Assembly (NCBI GenBank): GCA_037447655.1
Contig: JBBHKE010003030.1
Location: 1 to 64,000 of the forward strand
DNA: 64,000 nt
Direction: 5' to 3'
Source of the DNA: Zygnema cylindricum
Taxonomy: Eukaryota; Streptophyta; Zygnematophyceae; Zygnematales; Zygnemataceae
The notes under the pieces: generated by a model
Told to the model about the DNA's origin: nothing
Seen by the model: only the letters and a program-made list of their open reading frames with translations
Databases searched by the model: none
Position numbers and translations under genes: made by a program
In this document: positions 46,882 to 56,520 of the stretch, one piece after another
Layout of the letters: each line of letters begins with the position of its first letter
How positions within the stretch are numbered: the first letter of the stretch is position 1

Positions 46882-47483
46882 TATCCACGGTGTCGAATGG
46901 TGATCGGACGGCTGACAGCTGCCGCTGACAAATGTTGACGAGGCGTGATTAGATCACGATAAATTTTCCCTATTATCGTGAATCTGGTTGTCGGTGTAAA
47001 TTTTTGTTAGAACAAAATTTTGTCTGTAGTGAGTTAGTTGATTAGTGTAGAATGCATGATTTATTACATACCGGGTATACACAAGTATACCCACAAAAGT
47101 TTTTTTTTAGACGTACGGCTGAAATGCCTCCTTACAGTTCAGTATAGCTTCAGTGTATAAAAGTAGGACTTAGTGATATTTGGTTTTTAGGAACAAATGA
47201 CATGGAAAAACTGTGATTCCAATTTTTATGATTTTCATCTCTGAATATCTCACAGATTTTTGAGCAGAATTAAGTGAAATTGTGTGTGTGTATGTTCCTC
47301 TATATATTATTTACACTGTGGTAGAATTTTAGGATTTTTGTGTCTTTGAATTGCAAGATATTATCCGTCAAAGTTTCTGTTCTGCCATTGTTCTTTGTGG
47401 AAGCTTCCTCTCTTGATTTGTTCTACTATGACTACTGCTGCCTCATCTTCATCTTCAGTACAAGCAGTTGTTTCAAAACAACT

Positions 47484-48273
47484 GTTAACATATTCTAACT
47501 ATCAAAAAATATATAAGTAAATACGTGTTTTTAGTGTTAATCAACCATCGAGTTGATAATGATGTTGTTCCAACCTTTTGGGTCTTTAAACTAAATTGGC
47601 TAAATCCTAGTTAAGTCTGATGTTTTTTTTTTCTTGTTATTTTTGTTGTTATGTGTATATTTGTTTCTTGCATTTTCGTTATGTGACCAAGGTTGTATGA
47701 TGGTTATTTATTTTGTTTGTCTTCTTTTTTGTGTTCTTCTTTTGTAATATTATGTATTGATAAAAAAAAAATGAAATATATATATGCAACACCTTAACAT
47801 AAAATAAACAAAAACCATTAGTATTTTGTTTAAACAAATAATGGTTGAATAATGCTAATGGTTTATCTATATTGAACATTTAATTATTTAATACAACATT
47901 TTATATTCAATCTAGTCATTCATATCGTTCATTAGATTGAGATCAAACGCTCAAATTAATGTGAAACATTTACGCTTAATCAAACCCCCTACATGTGTTG
48001 GTAATAAACAAATTTGTTTTATGATTACCAAAAACAAATAAAATACAATTCCACAACGTATATATATAAAGTAAAAAAAAAATAGTTATGTATTATAATG
48101 TTTTCTTCTTGTGTTTTTTCTTCTGTTTGTTTTATTTATTGGTAGTATGTTGGAACCAGTGTATTGCTTTTACGTTCTTTGTTTATATGTGTATTGTTGT
48201 TTTTATTGTTCTTTTTTTTTTGTAGTCTGAATTGATCCTAAATCGGTTAAATCAAATTTCTGGGTTTTCCAAC
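47484..48273. other. Host DNA, AT-rich, with copy 4 of the host repeat
   Basis: Resumes the host locus after the nest. Copy 4 is at about 47533-47612 (GTGTTAATCAACC...GTTGATAATGATG...GGGTCTTTAAACTA). The rest is T- and A-rich without a convincing coding frame. Confidence 0.55.
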
Positions 48274-48283
48274 NNNNNNNNNN
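48274..48283. other. Assembly gap of ten N
   Basis: Ten undetermined bases just before a long minisatellite. Ten Ns is probably a placeholder, so the true distance is unknown. Confidence 0.98.
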
Positions 48284-48339
48284 AATTGAAAAAATTAGGT
48301 TTGGGTAACACCATATTTAGAGCACATAAAGAATATCAT

Positions 48340-49040
48340 TGGGAATAAATTGGGACTTAATTGGGAATTAATTGGGAATTATATGGAATTAAATGAAAAT
48401 GTATGAAATTAAATGAAAAAAAAAAAATTAATGAAGTTAAATGAAATTAAATAAAATTAAATGAAATTAAGTCAAATGAAATGAAGTAAAATGAAGTTAA
48501 ATGAAGGAAAATGAAATTAAATGAAATTAAATTAAATGAAGTTAAATGAAGTTAAATGAAATTAAATGAAATTAAATGAAGTTAAATGAAATGAGGTAAA
48601 ATGGAGTTAAATGAAATGAAGTGAAATGGAGTTAAATGAAATAAAATGAAGTTAAATGAAGGAAAATAAAATTAAATAAAACTAAATTAAAGACAATTAA
48701 ATTGAATGAAGTTAAATGAAATTAAATGAAATTAAATGAAATTAAATGAAGTTAAATGAAGTTAAATGAAGTTAAATGAAGTTAAATGAAGTTAAATGAA
48801 GTTAAATGATGTTAAAAGTAAATTAAAGTAAATTAAAGTAAATTGAAGTAAATTGAAGTAAATTAAATTAAAGTAAATTAAAGTAAAAGGAAGTAAATTG
48901 AAGTAAAATGAAGTAAAGTAAACTGAATTAAAGTAAATTAAAATAAATTAAAGTAAATTGAAGTAATTAAAAAAAAAAAAGTAAATTAAAGTATGTAAAA
49001 GTAAATTAAGGTATATTAAGGGTTAATTAAGGGTTAATTC
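48340..49040. repeat. 10-bp minisatellite (GTTAAATGAA / AGTAAATTAA types)
   Basis: Dozens of imperfect copies of RTTAAATGAA (to about 48808) change into copies of AGTAAATTAA/GAAGTAAATT (to about 49000), ending in AAGGGTTAATT units. No coding potential. It lies downstream of the minus-strand exon at 49459, possibly in an intron. Confidence 0.88.
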
Positions 49041-49458
49041 AGGGTTAAATAAGGGTTACTATAAGAAATACACGAGATTTATACCACAATGGGTTTGGAT
49101 TAAAAAAGTTAAAGTGAGAAAAGTTTCAGAAAAACTTCAAAAAAACTTAAAAAAAAAAACTTCAAAAAACCTTGTAAAAAAACTTCTAGAAACAATTCAA
49201 AAAAACTTTAATTTTTTTTCAAAATAACCTCAAAAATCCTTAGAAAAACATAAAAAACCTGAGTAAAACATTAAAAAAAAACAAAAAAAACAAAATCTTG
49301 AGAAAACTTAAGAAAAACTTCAAGCAAACTTAAGAAAAACCTCATGAAAACTCAAAAAAAAATAAAAAAAAATAGAAAAATGCTTCAGAACTCCAAAAAA
49401 GCTTCAAATGGAGTTAAAGAAAAAAAAAAGTAAAAAAAAATTGAGAGAAAAAACTCAC
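49041..49458 (-). other. Putative intron of the minus-strand host gene
   Basis: A-rich sequence with repeated AAAAACTT units (49120-49330). On the minus strand it starts with a GTGAGT donor right after the exon. I see no following exon before the minisatellite. Confidence 0.45.
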
Positions 49459-50889
49459 TTGCCATTCTGGAGTTGTACCGCAAAGTTCTTCGTACAAACT
49501 TTCTAATTCCGGTATCACGAGATCGAATCTCGCGAGCTTCAGTTCTGCAGATTCGGCTTTCCTTCCCTCTCTCTCTCTCTCCCTCCACTCCTGAGACTTT
49601 TTCTTAGTTTCTTTAATTTTTTCTGACTCCCTAAAGTCAAATTTTTCCTTCATAACTTCACATTTTGTTCCTTCCAAAAGTTCTCCTCCCTCTCCCCCTA
49701 CCCCTCCTCCTCCTCCTCCTCCACCTCCCCTTCCTCCTCCACCTTCCCCTCCACCTCCTCCTTCCCCCAATAATATATTTACATGTAATTTTCCCTCTTC
49801 CATTCCAGAAAACTCTAACCCTAAATCCTTTCCGAGGGTTGGTCTCACAAAACTCTCATTTGTAATTCTTTCCTTTTCAGTCCCTCTTAACCTTCCTGTA
49901 TAGTAAATTTTTTCTCTCTCCTCCCCATTTCCCACTCCATCTTTTCCCTCCTTTCCCATCTTTCCCATTTCTCTCCCTTCTTCCAGTTGTCCCATTTCTC
50001 CCGAAGTTCTGTTGTCTCCCTTATCTCCCTTTCCTCCATTTTCTCTCTTTTCTCCCATTGTTCCTACTTTTCCCATTTTCTGGAATTCCCTTCTCTCTTC
50101 TCTTCCCTTGTCCACTTCTCCCTTTTCTCCCATCTCTCCCTCTTTTCCCATTTTTCCCATTTCCCCTTTTTTTTGCCCTCTCTCCTCCCTCTCTTCTCTC
50201 CTTCTCTCCTCAAATCGACCGACGGAACTCAAAAGAGGACTAAAAGGAGCCCAAGAAATTTTATACTCATTAAGAAGGTCCTCTTTCCTTTTCTCTATCT
50301 TTTCTTCCTCTCTCTTTTCCTCCTCTCTCTTTTCCTCCTCTCTGCCCCTTTCCTCTCTCTCTTCTTCCTCCTTCCTTTTCCCTCCAGTCTCCACCAAAGA
50401 ATCCAAACTAACTGTGTCCACCTCTCTCCTTTCCTCCCCTCTCTCCCCTTTCTCTCTCCCTTCCTCCACTCTTCTTCCTCCAGTCTCCACCAAAGTATCC
50501 CCTCTAAATGTGTCCACTTCTCTCCCTTCCCCCCGTCCCTCCCCTCCTCTCCCTTCCTCCTCCCCTCTTTCCTCTCCCGTCTCCACCGAAGTATCTACAC
50601 TAACTGTATCTACCTCTCTCCCTCCCACCCCTCCTTCCTCTTCCCTCTCCACCAAAACATCCACACTAAATGCGTCTCCCTCTCTCCCTCCCCTCCCCAC
50701 CTCTCTTTTGACTCTCGCCTCCTCCAACGCATCTACACTAATTGCGGTGTCCGAAAATCTGACCGAGTCTAAAAATTTTCGCAGACCTGCCCGAGCCAAC
50801 CGAGATTTTTTTATTTCTTTCGAAATTTTTTCAATGGAACTTTTTTCCGAACATCGATCGAAATCCTCGCGAGATTTCGTGACTGCTGC
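49459..50889 (-). CDS. Internal exon of an unrecognised host gene (low-complexity, repeat-containing protein)
   Basis: 477 codons open on the minus strand, from an acceptor (TTTTTAACAG, AG at 50891-50890) to a donor (CAA|GTGAGT, 49458), both in phase 0. N-terminal AAVTKSREDFDRC and ARAGLRKFLDSVRFSDTA are ordinary sequence. Then come about five imperfect repeats of a VDTVSVDTLVETG core separated by Glu/Arg/Gly-rich spacers, a charged (K/R)EEE stretch, a KMGKEGEMGEKGE-type G-rich segment, a poly-Gly run, and a final conserved-looking helix (LARFDLVIPELESLYEELCG). I do not recognise the family. The long open frame through highly biased sequence supports coding, but the strand is also favoured by its composition. 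Confidence 0.55.
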
Positions 50890-51360
50890 CTGTTAAAAAC
50901 ATAATAGTAATAATAATAATAAACAAAATAAATTAAAATAAAAAAAACAAAAAACAAAAAAAAAACAAAAAAGAACAAAAAAAAGAAACAAAAAAACGAC
51001 GAAGGAAACAAAAAAACAAAAAAAATGTAAATGAAAAAAGAAACAAGTTAAAAAAAAACTAAGAAAACTCTAAAGCCTAAAACCTAAAAAAACCTTAAAA
51101 AAATCTTACGGACGGGAGGGAGGGAGGGAAAACAACCCCAAAACCATAAGAAATCCTGTAAGAGCCTTCAAAAACCCTAAAACACCCTAAAAAACCTAAA
51201 ATAATTCTAAAAAACCCTAAAAACCCTAGACAACCCTAATTACCCATGGTGCAAGTTTGACGATTCTATGAAAAAAATCTCACCAACAAACATGAAGAAT
51301 GCACCAAACGAAAAAAAAATAAAAATAATATTAATAAATACATTAAATTAAATAAAATAC
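50890..51360 (-). other. Putative intron between the two host exons
   Basis: A/T-rich DNA with AAAAAAC runs and AACCCTAAAA units near 51170-51240. Bounded on the minus strand by donor GTATTT (51360) and acceptor AACAG (50890). Confidence 0.5.
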
Positions 51361-51874
51361 CTTCAAAACTTCAAGTTTGTGAGAGTGAAGGTTTTCCAAA
51401 ACTGAAACAAACTCCCTTTGTTGAAAAACCGCATCGTTTACTCTTTTCTCTTCGATAATTTCTTTTAAAAACTCCAAAAACTTTTGTGAATTAAATTCTC
51501 TCACATCCAAATGCTTTGGAAGGTCAAGATAGCTTTTAAGATTTTCAAGACCGTAAAAAAATTGCCATTTAACATTTGAAAATTCATTATTATTATCATT
51601 ATTGCTATTATTGTCATTATTGCCCTTATTGTCATTTTTTTTATTATTACCTTTATCATTATCACTGTTGTTACTATTAAATTTATTATCATCATTGTTA
51701 TTATTCATATCACTAATATTATTGTTATTATTATCATCATTATTATTGTTTTTGTTCTTATTATTATTATTATTGTTATTATTATTATTATTACTAATAT
51801 TATTATTAATATGAACATTATTGGTAGAATAAGAAATGGGTAAAATACCACAATTAGAATTTACATTTTTAAGA
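51361..51874 (-). CDS. Exon of the same host gene, with an Asn-rich tract
   Basis: On the minus strand an Asn/Asp/Lys-rich tract (about residues 30-105) is followed by a non-repetitive segment: VKWQFFYGLENLKSYLDLPK and FLEFLKEIIEEKRVNDAVF, ending LHSHKLEVLK at a donor (AAG|GTATTT). The end is in phase 0, as is the acceptor at 50889, so the exons join without a frame change. The 5' boundary is uncertain: a poly-A run ending AG at 51875 is the nearest candidate. Mostly helical; family not recognised. Confidence 0.5.
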
Positions 51875-52390
51875 CTTTTTTTTTTTTTTTTTTTCAAAAT
51901 TTGTGAGAGAGGAACCCATTTTTTTTTTTATTTTTTTTTTTTTTTTTTTACAATGAAAGCCGAGGAAGTCCAAATTTGCAAAAAAAAAAATATTGGCTGG
52001 AAAATTATGGGAGGCAGAAAAAGAAAAAAAAAACAAAATTAAGGATTGAATGAGTGGATAATTTGAATCGGAAGTTGTCTTTTTATCAAAAGATAGTGAA
52101 AAATCTGCACTTTTATTTTTTGTAAATGGGATTTCAATGGGATTTCTTTCTTTCCTCTTTTTTTTGTTTTTTTCAAAAAAAACAAATTTCAAACCAGGAT
52201 TTTCTATGGAATTTTTTTGCTTTACAATGCATCTTTTTTTTTTTTCTAAATTTGAATTAAATTCAGATGTGGTACAATTGAGTTTTAATTTTCATAAATT
52301 AATTTCATTTAAAAAATGACAATCAAATAAAATACAAATCAGGGAATTAGAACCCAAAAAATGAGAATGTCCACAGTAATCATTGTACAG
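51875..52390. other. T/A homopolymer-rich host DNA
   Basis: Runs of 15-25 T or A (51879-51950) and scattered short frames without domains. Probably intronic if the minus-strand gene extends to the right. Confidence 0.45.
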
Positions 52391-52578
52391 AGAAAAAAAG
52401 GGAGGAGAGGGAAAAAAAGGAGGAGAGGGGGGAGAGGGAAAAGAAAAAAGGGAGAGGGAGAGGGGGGAGAGGGAGGAGGGGGGAGAGGGGGGAGAGGGGG
52501 GAGGGGGGGGGAAGGGGGAGAGGGGGGAAGGGAGAGGAAAATGAAAGGGGAGAGGGGGGGGGAGGATAAGGGGAAAAA
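52391..52578 (+). repeat. Long polypurine (G/A) tract
   Basis: About 190 bases with almost only A and G, mostly GGGGAGAG-type units and G runs of 4-9. Such strand asymmetry can form triplex (H-DNA) or G-quadruplexes. Confidence 0.92.
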
Positions 52579-53260
52579 ATAGAATTTCTGGCGGTTGTCA
52601 GAGTAACAATAGTTACTTTTTCTTTCAGTTTTTTTTTTTTTTTCAGATATATAATTTTTACTATTTTTTTGAGAGGGAAAAAGACTGAAAAAAAAAAAAG
52701 AATATTTTTTTTCGCAGAGATTTGAAATTGAAGACCACATTGCTGAAAAAAAAAATTAATAATAATATATATTATAAAATAAAAAAATAAAATAAAAAAA
52801 CAAAATAAAAAATAAACTATAAAAATAAAATATAAAAATAAAATATAAAAAAAATATATAAAAATAAAAACAAAAAAATAATATATAAAAATAAAATGAA
52901 AATCGATGGATAAATGAAATAATAAAAAAAAGTTAATGAAAGAAAAAAAAATAAATAAAACAAACAGTCCGAATCTTCTGCTCACAGAAAAGATTTTATT
53001 TTATTTTTTGTCCTAACGAAAAAAACAATTAAAATTCCGGGATTTTGTAAAAAAAAAAATAAGGAGTTTACCACTAATTACAAATACGTTTCCGCTATCA
53101 CATTGTAAAAGTTGATGTGTATTTGACAATTTCGGACTCAAAAATCCTTCATATCTCAAACCTCAAATCGCTTCAGATTAGGGCGCCTCTGCGCCATATA
53201 TTTCCTACGCACTAAATAACAATATATCGTTCGAAAAACCGCACGGAATATCACAGCACA
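52579..53260. other. AT-rich host DNA
   Basis: Contains an AATAAAATA-rich block (52750-52960) and moderately complex sequence from 53030 (ATTCCGGGATTTTG onward). I see no supported gene. Confidence 0.5.
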
Positions 53261-53371
53261 ATCGCACTAAATGTCGCACTAAATGTCGCCCTAAATGTCA
53301 TACTAAATGTGGCCCAAAATCTCGCACTAAATTTCACACTCGCACGAGATGTCGCACTAAATGTCGCACTT
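53261..53371 (+). repeat. 12-bp minisatellite, unit TCGCACTAAATG
   Basis: Nine or so imperfect copies (TCGCACTAAATG, TCGCCCTAAATG, TCATACTAAATG and so on) in about 110 bp. Confidence 0.85.
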
Positions 53372-53454
53372 CAAATAAAAGTGTACGGAGAAAAGATGTT
53401 TTAAAAGGCGGAAACAGCTTTTAACACTAATAGCGATACACGGTGTAATAACTA

Positions 53455-53647
53455 CACCGTCGATCGTATTTAGCGTGTAGAAATTATTAGAGTAAAGAAA
53501 AAATTAGCGTCATTAATTCTAATTCAGTGCCAGGAGACGTGGCAAATAATGGTCCACGTCCTTAAATAGCGTCATTTTTTAAGGTTCAAGGGTCAAAATT
53601 TAGTGGCGCCGAATTAGTGTTCAACACGCTAAATACGATCGACGGTG
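53455..53647. mobile_element. MITE-like element with terminal inverted repeats
   Basis: The 25-base segment at 53454-53478 (starts ACACCGTCGATCG, ends TTTAGCGTGT) is the exact reverse complement of 53624-53648. The unit is about 193 bp if the flanking TA is the duplication (TA|CACCGTCG...CGACGGTG|TA). No coding capacity. Just outside, ACGGTGTA-ATAAC-TACACCGT makes a further hairpin on the left. TA would fit a Tc1/mariner-type MITE, but this is tentative. Confidence 0.65.
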
Positions 53648-53652
53648 TACTG

Positions 53653-53760
53653 TAGTGTTGGGAATCGGGTTTATTTATATCGCGATAATTTCGATATTCG
53701 ATATATTGAATATCGATCGAGGAGACTCCTCGATATATCGTACCGGGACCAACATAAATC
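53653..53760 (+). mobile_element. hAT-like terminal sequence, copy 1
   Basis: TAGTGTTGGGAATCGG at the edge, then TATCGCGATAAT, the palindrome TCGAGGAGACTCCTCGA and ACCGGGACCAACA. A second copy in the same direction starts at 54249 (TAGTGTTGTGTATCGG, TTATCGCGATAA, GTCCGAGACCAACA). The TAGTGTTG start resembles hAT transposon ends, but I see no transposase and no verified 8-bp duplication. Confidence 0.4.
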
Positions 53761-54248
53761 ATTGCGATTATATCGCGATATATATGATTTCTAAATTTAA
53801 TATTTTATATAAGGGTGAACTTCCATTAGAGGAAAACTGGGGTTGTTTACTGGACGCCATACGATTTCATACAGAATCGTACCGTAATATTTTTTTTGTC
53901 AGACAAAACATGACGAAACATGTTAACTGGATGGGTCCAGTATTACAGGCGCAAGCATCAACCGTTGGATGTTTCACTTTTTGAGATTCGCGAAGCAATC
54001 GCGCAAATCGTCCAGTGTGAAGAGATTCTCCTCGGAGAGGAGAGTTCCTTCACACGATTCGCGTACCATTGGTACACGTGAAAAGTAAAAAAAAAATCCA
54101 CCACGAATAGGCGATGAGAAACGAACACGTCGTACACGCCATGTGCCTTCTGCCATAGTGTATGAGGTCGACCGAAATATCTTCGCACGCTTCTTTTAAC
54201 ATCCGCTGACCTTCAAAGTTTGCGTCGCCTTTTTGCCATTCTGTTTCG

Positions 54249-54965
54249 TAGTGTTGTGTATCGGTAAAAAAATTATCGCGATAACACCGATACAGATACT
54301 GGTCGGTTATCGAACGGTCAAAGGTCTTAATATATCGGTCCGAGACCAACAAATTCCATATTGTCGATAACTTAAAAATATATAGTATACATACAATCGT
54401 ACTTAATAATATACTGTATTATGTTATTGACTTTATATAGCGTGGTATGCCACGTGTAAAAAATTGTTCCGTATGCTATTTAACTGAAATTTATTACGGA
54501 TAGCGCGCACATAAACGTTGACAAATTTAAAAAAATAGTTTACAGTTCTAAAATTATAGTACCGAAACGGAAAAAATAAATTACATTGTAAATTTGTAAA
54601 ATCAAACTTTTTCGAAAACCAGACGAACAAACAAACAGAGTAGACGAACAAATGAGTCAGACTGCCACCATTAACATCCATTTATAAAAAAATAACAGTC
54701 AAAAGAATATTTTGGAAGGGGTACCCAAGTAAAACCCTCTTAAATTAGAAATAATGAAGGAAATATCGCGATTTTTTAACGAAATCGGGGGGAAAGGGGT
54801 CCGCGGCGCGTCCGGGGAATAACACGTACAGTTAAGTGTGATTGTCGTACATTTATCTGTACGGTCTGTACAGTTATTGCCAATAATTATCGATATCGGT
54901 GTTATCGCGGATAATTTGCGATAAATATCCGACATTTATCAGCGTTAACACCGATAACAATATGT
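54249..54965. mobile_element. Possible non-autonomous hAT-like element
   Basis: Left edge TAGTGTTGTGTATCGG...TTATCGCGATAACACCGATA. Inverted counterpart at about 54886-54920 (TATCGGTGTTATCGCGGATAA), with a further TTAACACCGATAACA near 54945. The interior has only short frames. Exact ends and duplications are unresolved. Confidence 0.35.
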
Positions 54966-54971
54966 CGTGAA

Positions 54972-55158
54972 TGTGACAAAGGAGATGGTAAACATGCAAC
55001 ACAATCAGCTGCAAGATAAAGGATAAAGAAGTAAGCAAGAAAGTCGTGAACATATCGGAATATCTGCGACACAAATCTATACAAGCTTTAAGCAACAAAA
55101 AATCATATCACAAGATAAATAAAGGTAGGGTTAGAGAGGAAGTTAGGAGGCTCAGTTT
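54972..55158 (+). repeat. Direct repeat, copy 1 (~187 bp)
   Basis: TGTGACAAAGGAGATGGTAAAC to AAGTTAGGAGGCTCAGTTT, repeated at 56203-56389 with scattered changes. Could be ends of an unrecognised element of about 1.4 kb or a segmental duplication. Confidence 0.8.
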
Positions 55159-56202
55159 ATTGATTAAGCCAAAAGATAGCAACAAGGCCCCTTGGTCAGT
55201 TTATATATCTTAGAGGAGTTTGATTAATAAAGATCTAAACTAAATATCACAACACATAAACTGAAAATGTAGAAAACCACGAGCAAATCTGAGATAACTA
55301 AATTTAGCCACACACAAAACCACTAAAGAAAGTCAACCCTAATCCAAGATCACCAAGTAAACAATTTAGCAAAACCTAAAACTGCCCAATCATAACTCGT
55401 GTTCAAAACAACGGAGAGATAGCTCTACACAAATACCAGCAAGAAAGAAGTGAAGGAACCGGGTTAGTCCTGGCGGAGACAAATTAAATCGCTTGGATTT
55501 ACAGAAGCAGCAAGTTAGGCAACAAAACTGAATAGGCAAAAAAATAGCCAATCAAACTTCTTGACAATTTCACAAGGAAGTAATGAAAGCAGGTAAATCT
55601 CCAAAAGAATTGTGTTTTGAATTGTGAGATACATTTGTCTAATTGACTAAGACAACACGCAGGGATTTAACGTAGAAGAGTAGAGAGTTTACCTAGTTTG
55701 GATTCTAGCTAATAGGAGACCAAAATCACGTGCCTTGAGTTACAAAGTCTATTGCCTACAAATAAAAATCTTTCCTACGCTATGTGTAAATTCACGAGAC
55801 TTCCAAAGGTCCACAACTTAAAATGGACCAATCTTGTCGTCGTGTGCAGTTTGAATCTGTATCGTCCGTTTGTTTGCACCCTATATTGGCGTAGATGCGC
55901 ATTCAAATTCGCACAGGTCCTGACACATTTTCACTTTGACATTTCGGATTGCCAATCGTTCGGACGACAACTTAAATTTGTTCGCAAATATTTCGACGCC
56001 TAACGAATAAACGTACGGATCCAAATCTTGTTCGCGAGTTTCATGGCGCCTGACAAAAATTTGTACAGACCTCCCACCACAGAATCATACTTAAACTCAA
56101 ATTAGTCTAGCATCGGTCTTAAAAGACCGTTTTCATTCTATTAAATGTGGTTAAATGGGGTTAAATGTGGCCGACATGATACGACATGATGGTTATCGTG
56201 CT
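55159..56202. other. Host DNA between the direct repeats
   Basis: No recognisable gene or repeat. An 83-codon frame at 55752-56003 has no domain or splice support. Confidence 0.5.
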
Positions 56203-56389
56203 TGTGACAAATGAGATGGTAAACATGTAACACAATCAGCTGCAAGATAAAGGATAAAGAAATAAGCAAGAAATTCATGAACATATCAAAAAATCTGAGA
56301 CACTAATCTGTACAGGCAGTAAGCAAAAAACAAACATATTAGAAGAAAAATAAAGGTAGGGTTAGAGAGGAAGTTAGGAGGCTCAGTTT
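56203..56389 (+). repeat. Direct repeat, copy 2 (~187 bp)
   Basis: TGTGACAAATGAGATGGTAAAC to GGAGGCTCAGTTT. Same orientation and length as the copy at 54972; followed by a CCCCTCCCCT stretch and then the copia LTR at 56521. Confidence 0.8.
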
Positions 56390-56520
56390 CCCCCTCCCCT
56401 CAGCTCTTTAGCTTGCCAAAGAGCTAGCAAATGTAACTGGTAACAGTAGACAACTGTGACAAAATATATGGCCGCTTAGAACCGCTGTCAATGGAGAGAC
56501 CAAACCCTCCATGTTAAATC

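Larger units (their letters stand above)
34201..47483 (+). mobile_element. Solo LTR of copia family III, split by a family II element
   Basis: The parts 34201-34493 and 46887-47483 make about 890 bp resembling 6577-7314 (start TGTTTTTTTTGGAAAGC, shared TTAGTGTGACAGTGAAGTTG, end TTCAAAACAACT with CA changed to CT). The 5-bp duplication GTTAA is perfect (34196-34200, 47484-47488). The last 56 bp start with an in-phase ATG (47428). This is the outer shell of a three-level nest. Confidence 0.88.

Noticed and set aside
49987-50896. Ser/Pro/Leu-rich open frames on the plus strand
   Set aside because: They are antisense to the purine-rich exon at 49459-50889; polypyrimidine sequence is open in several frames. 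The minus strand has matching splice signals.
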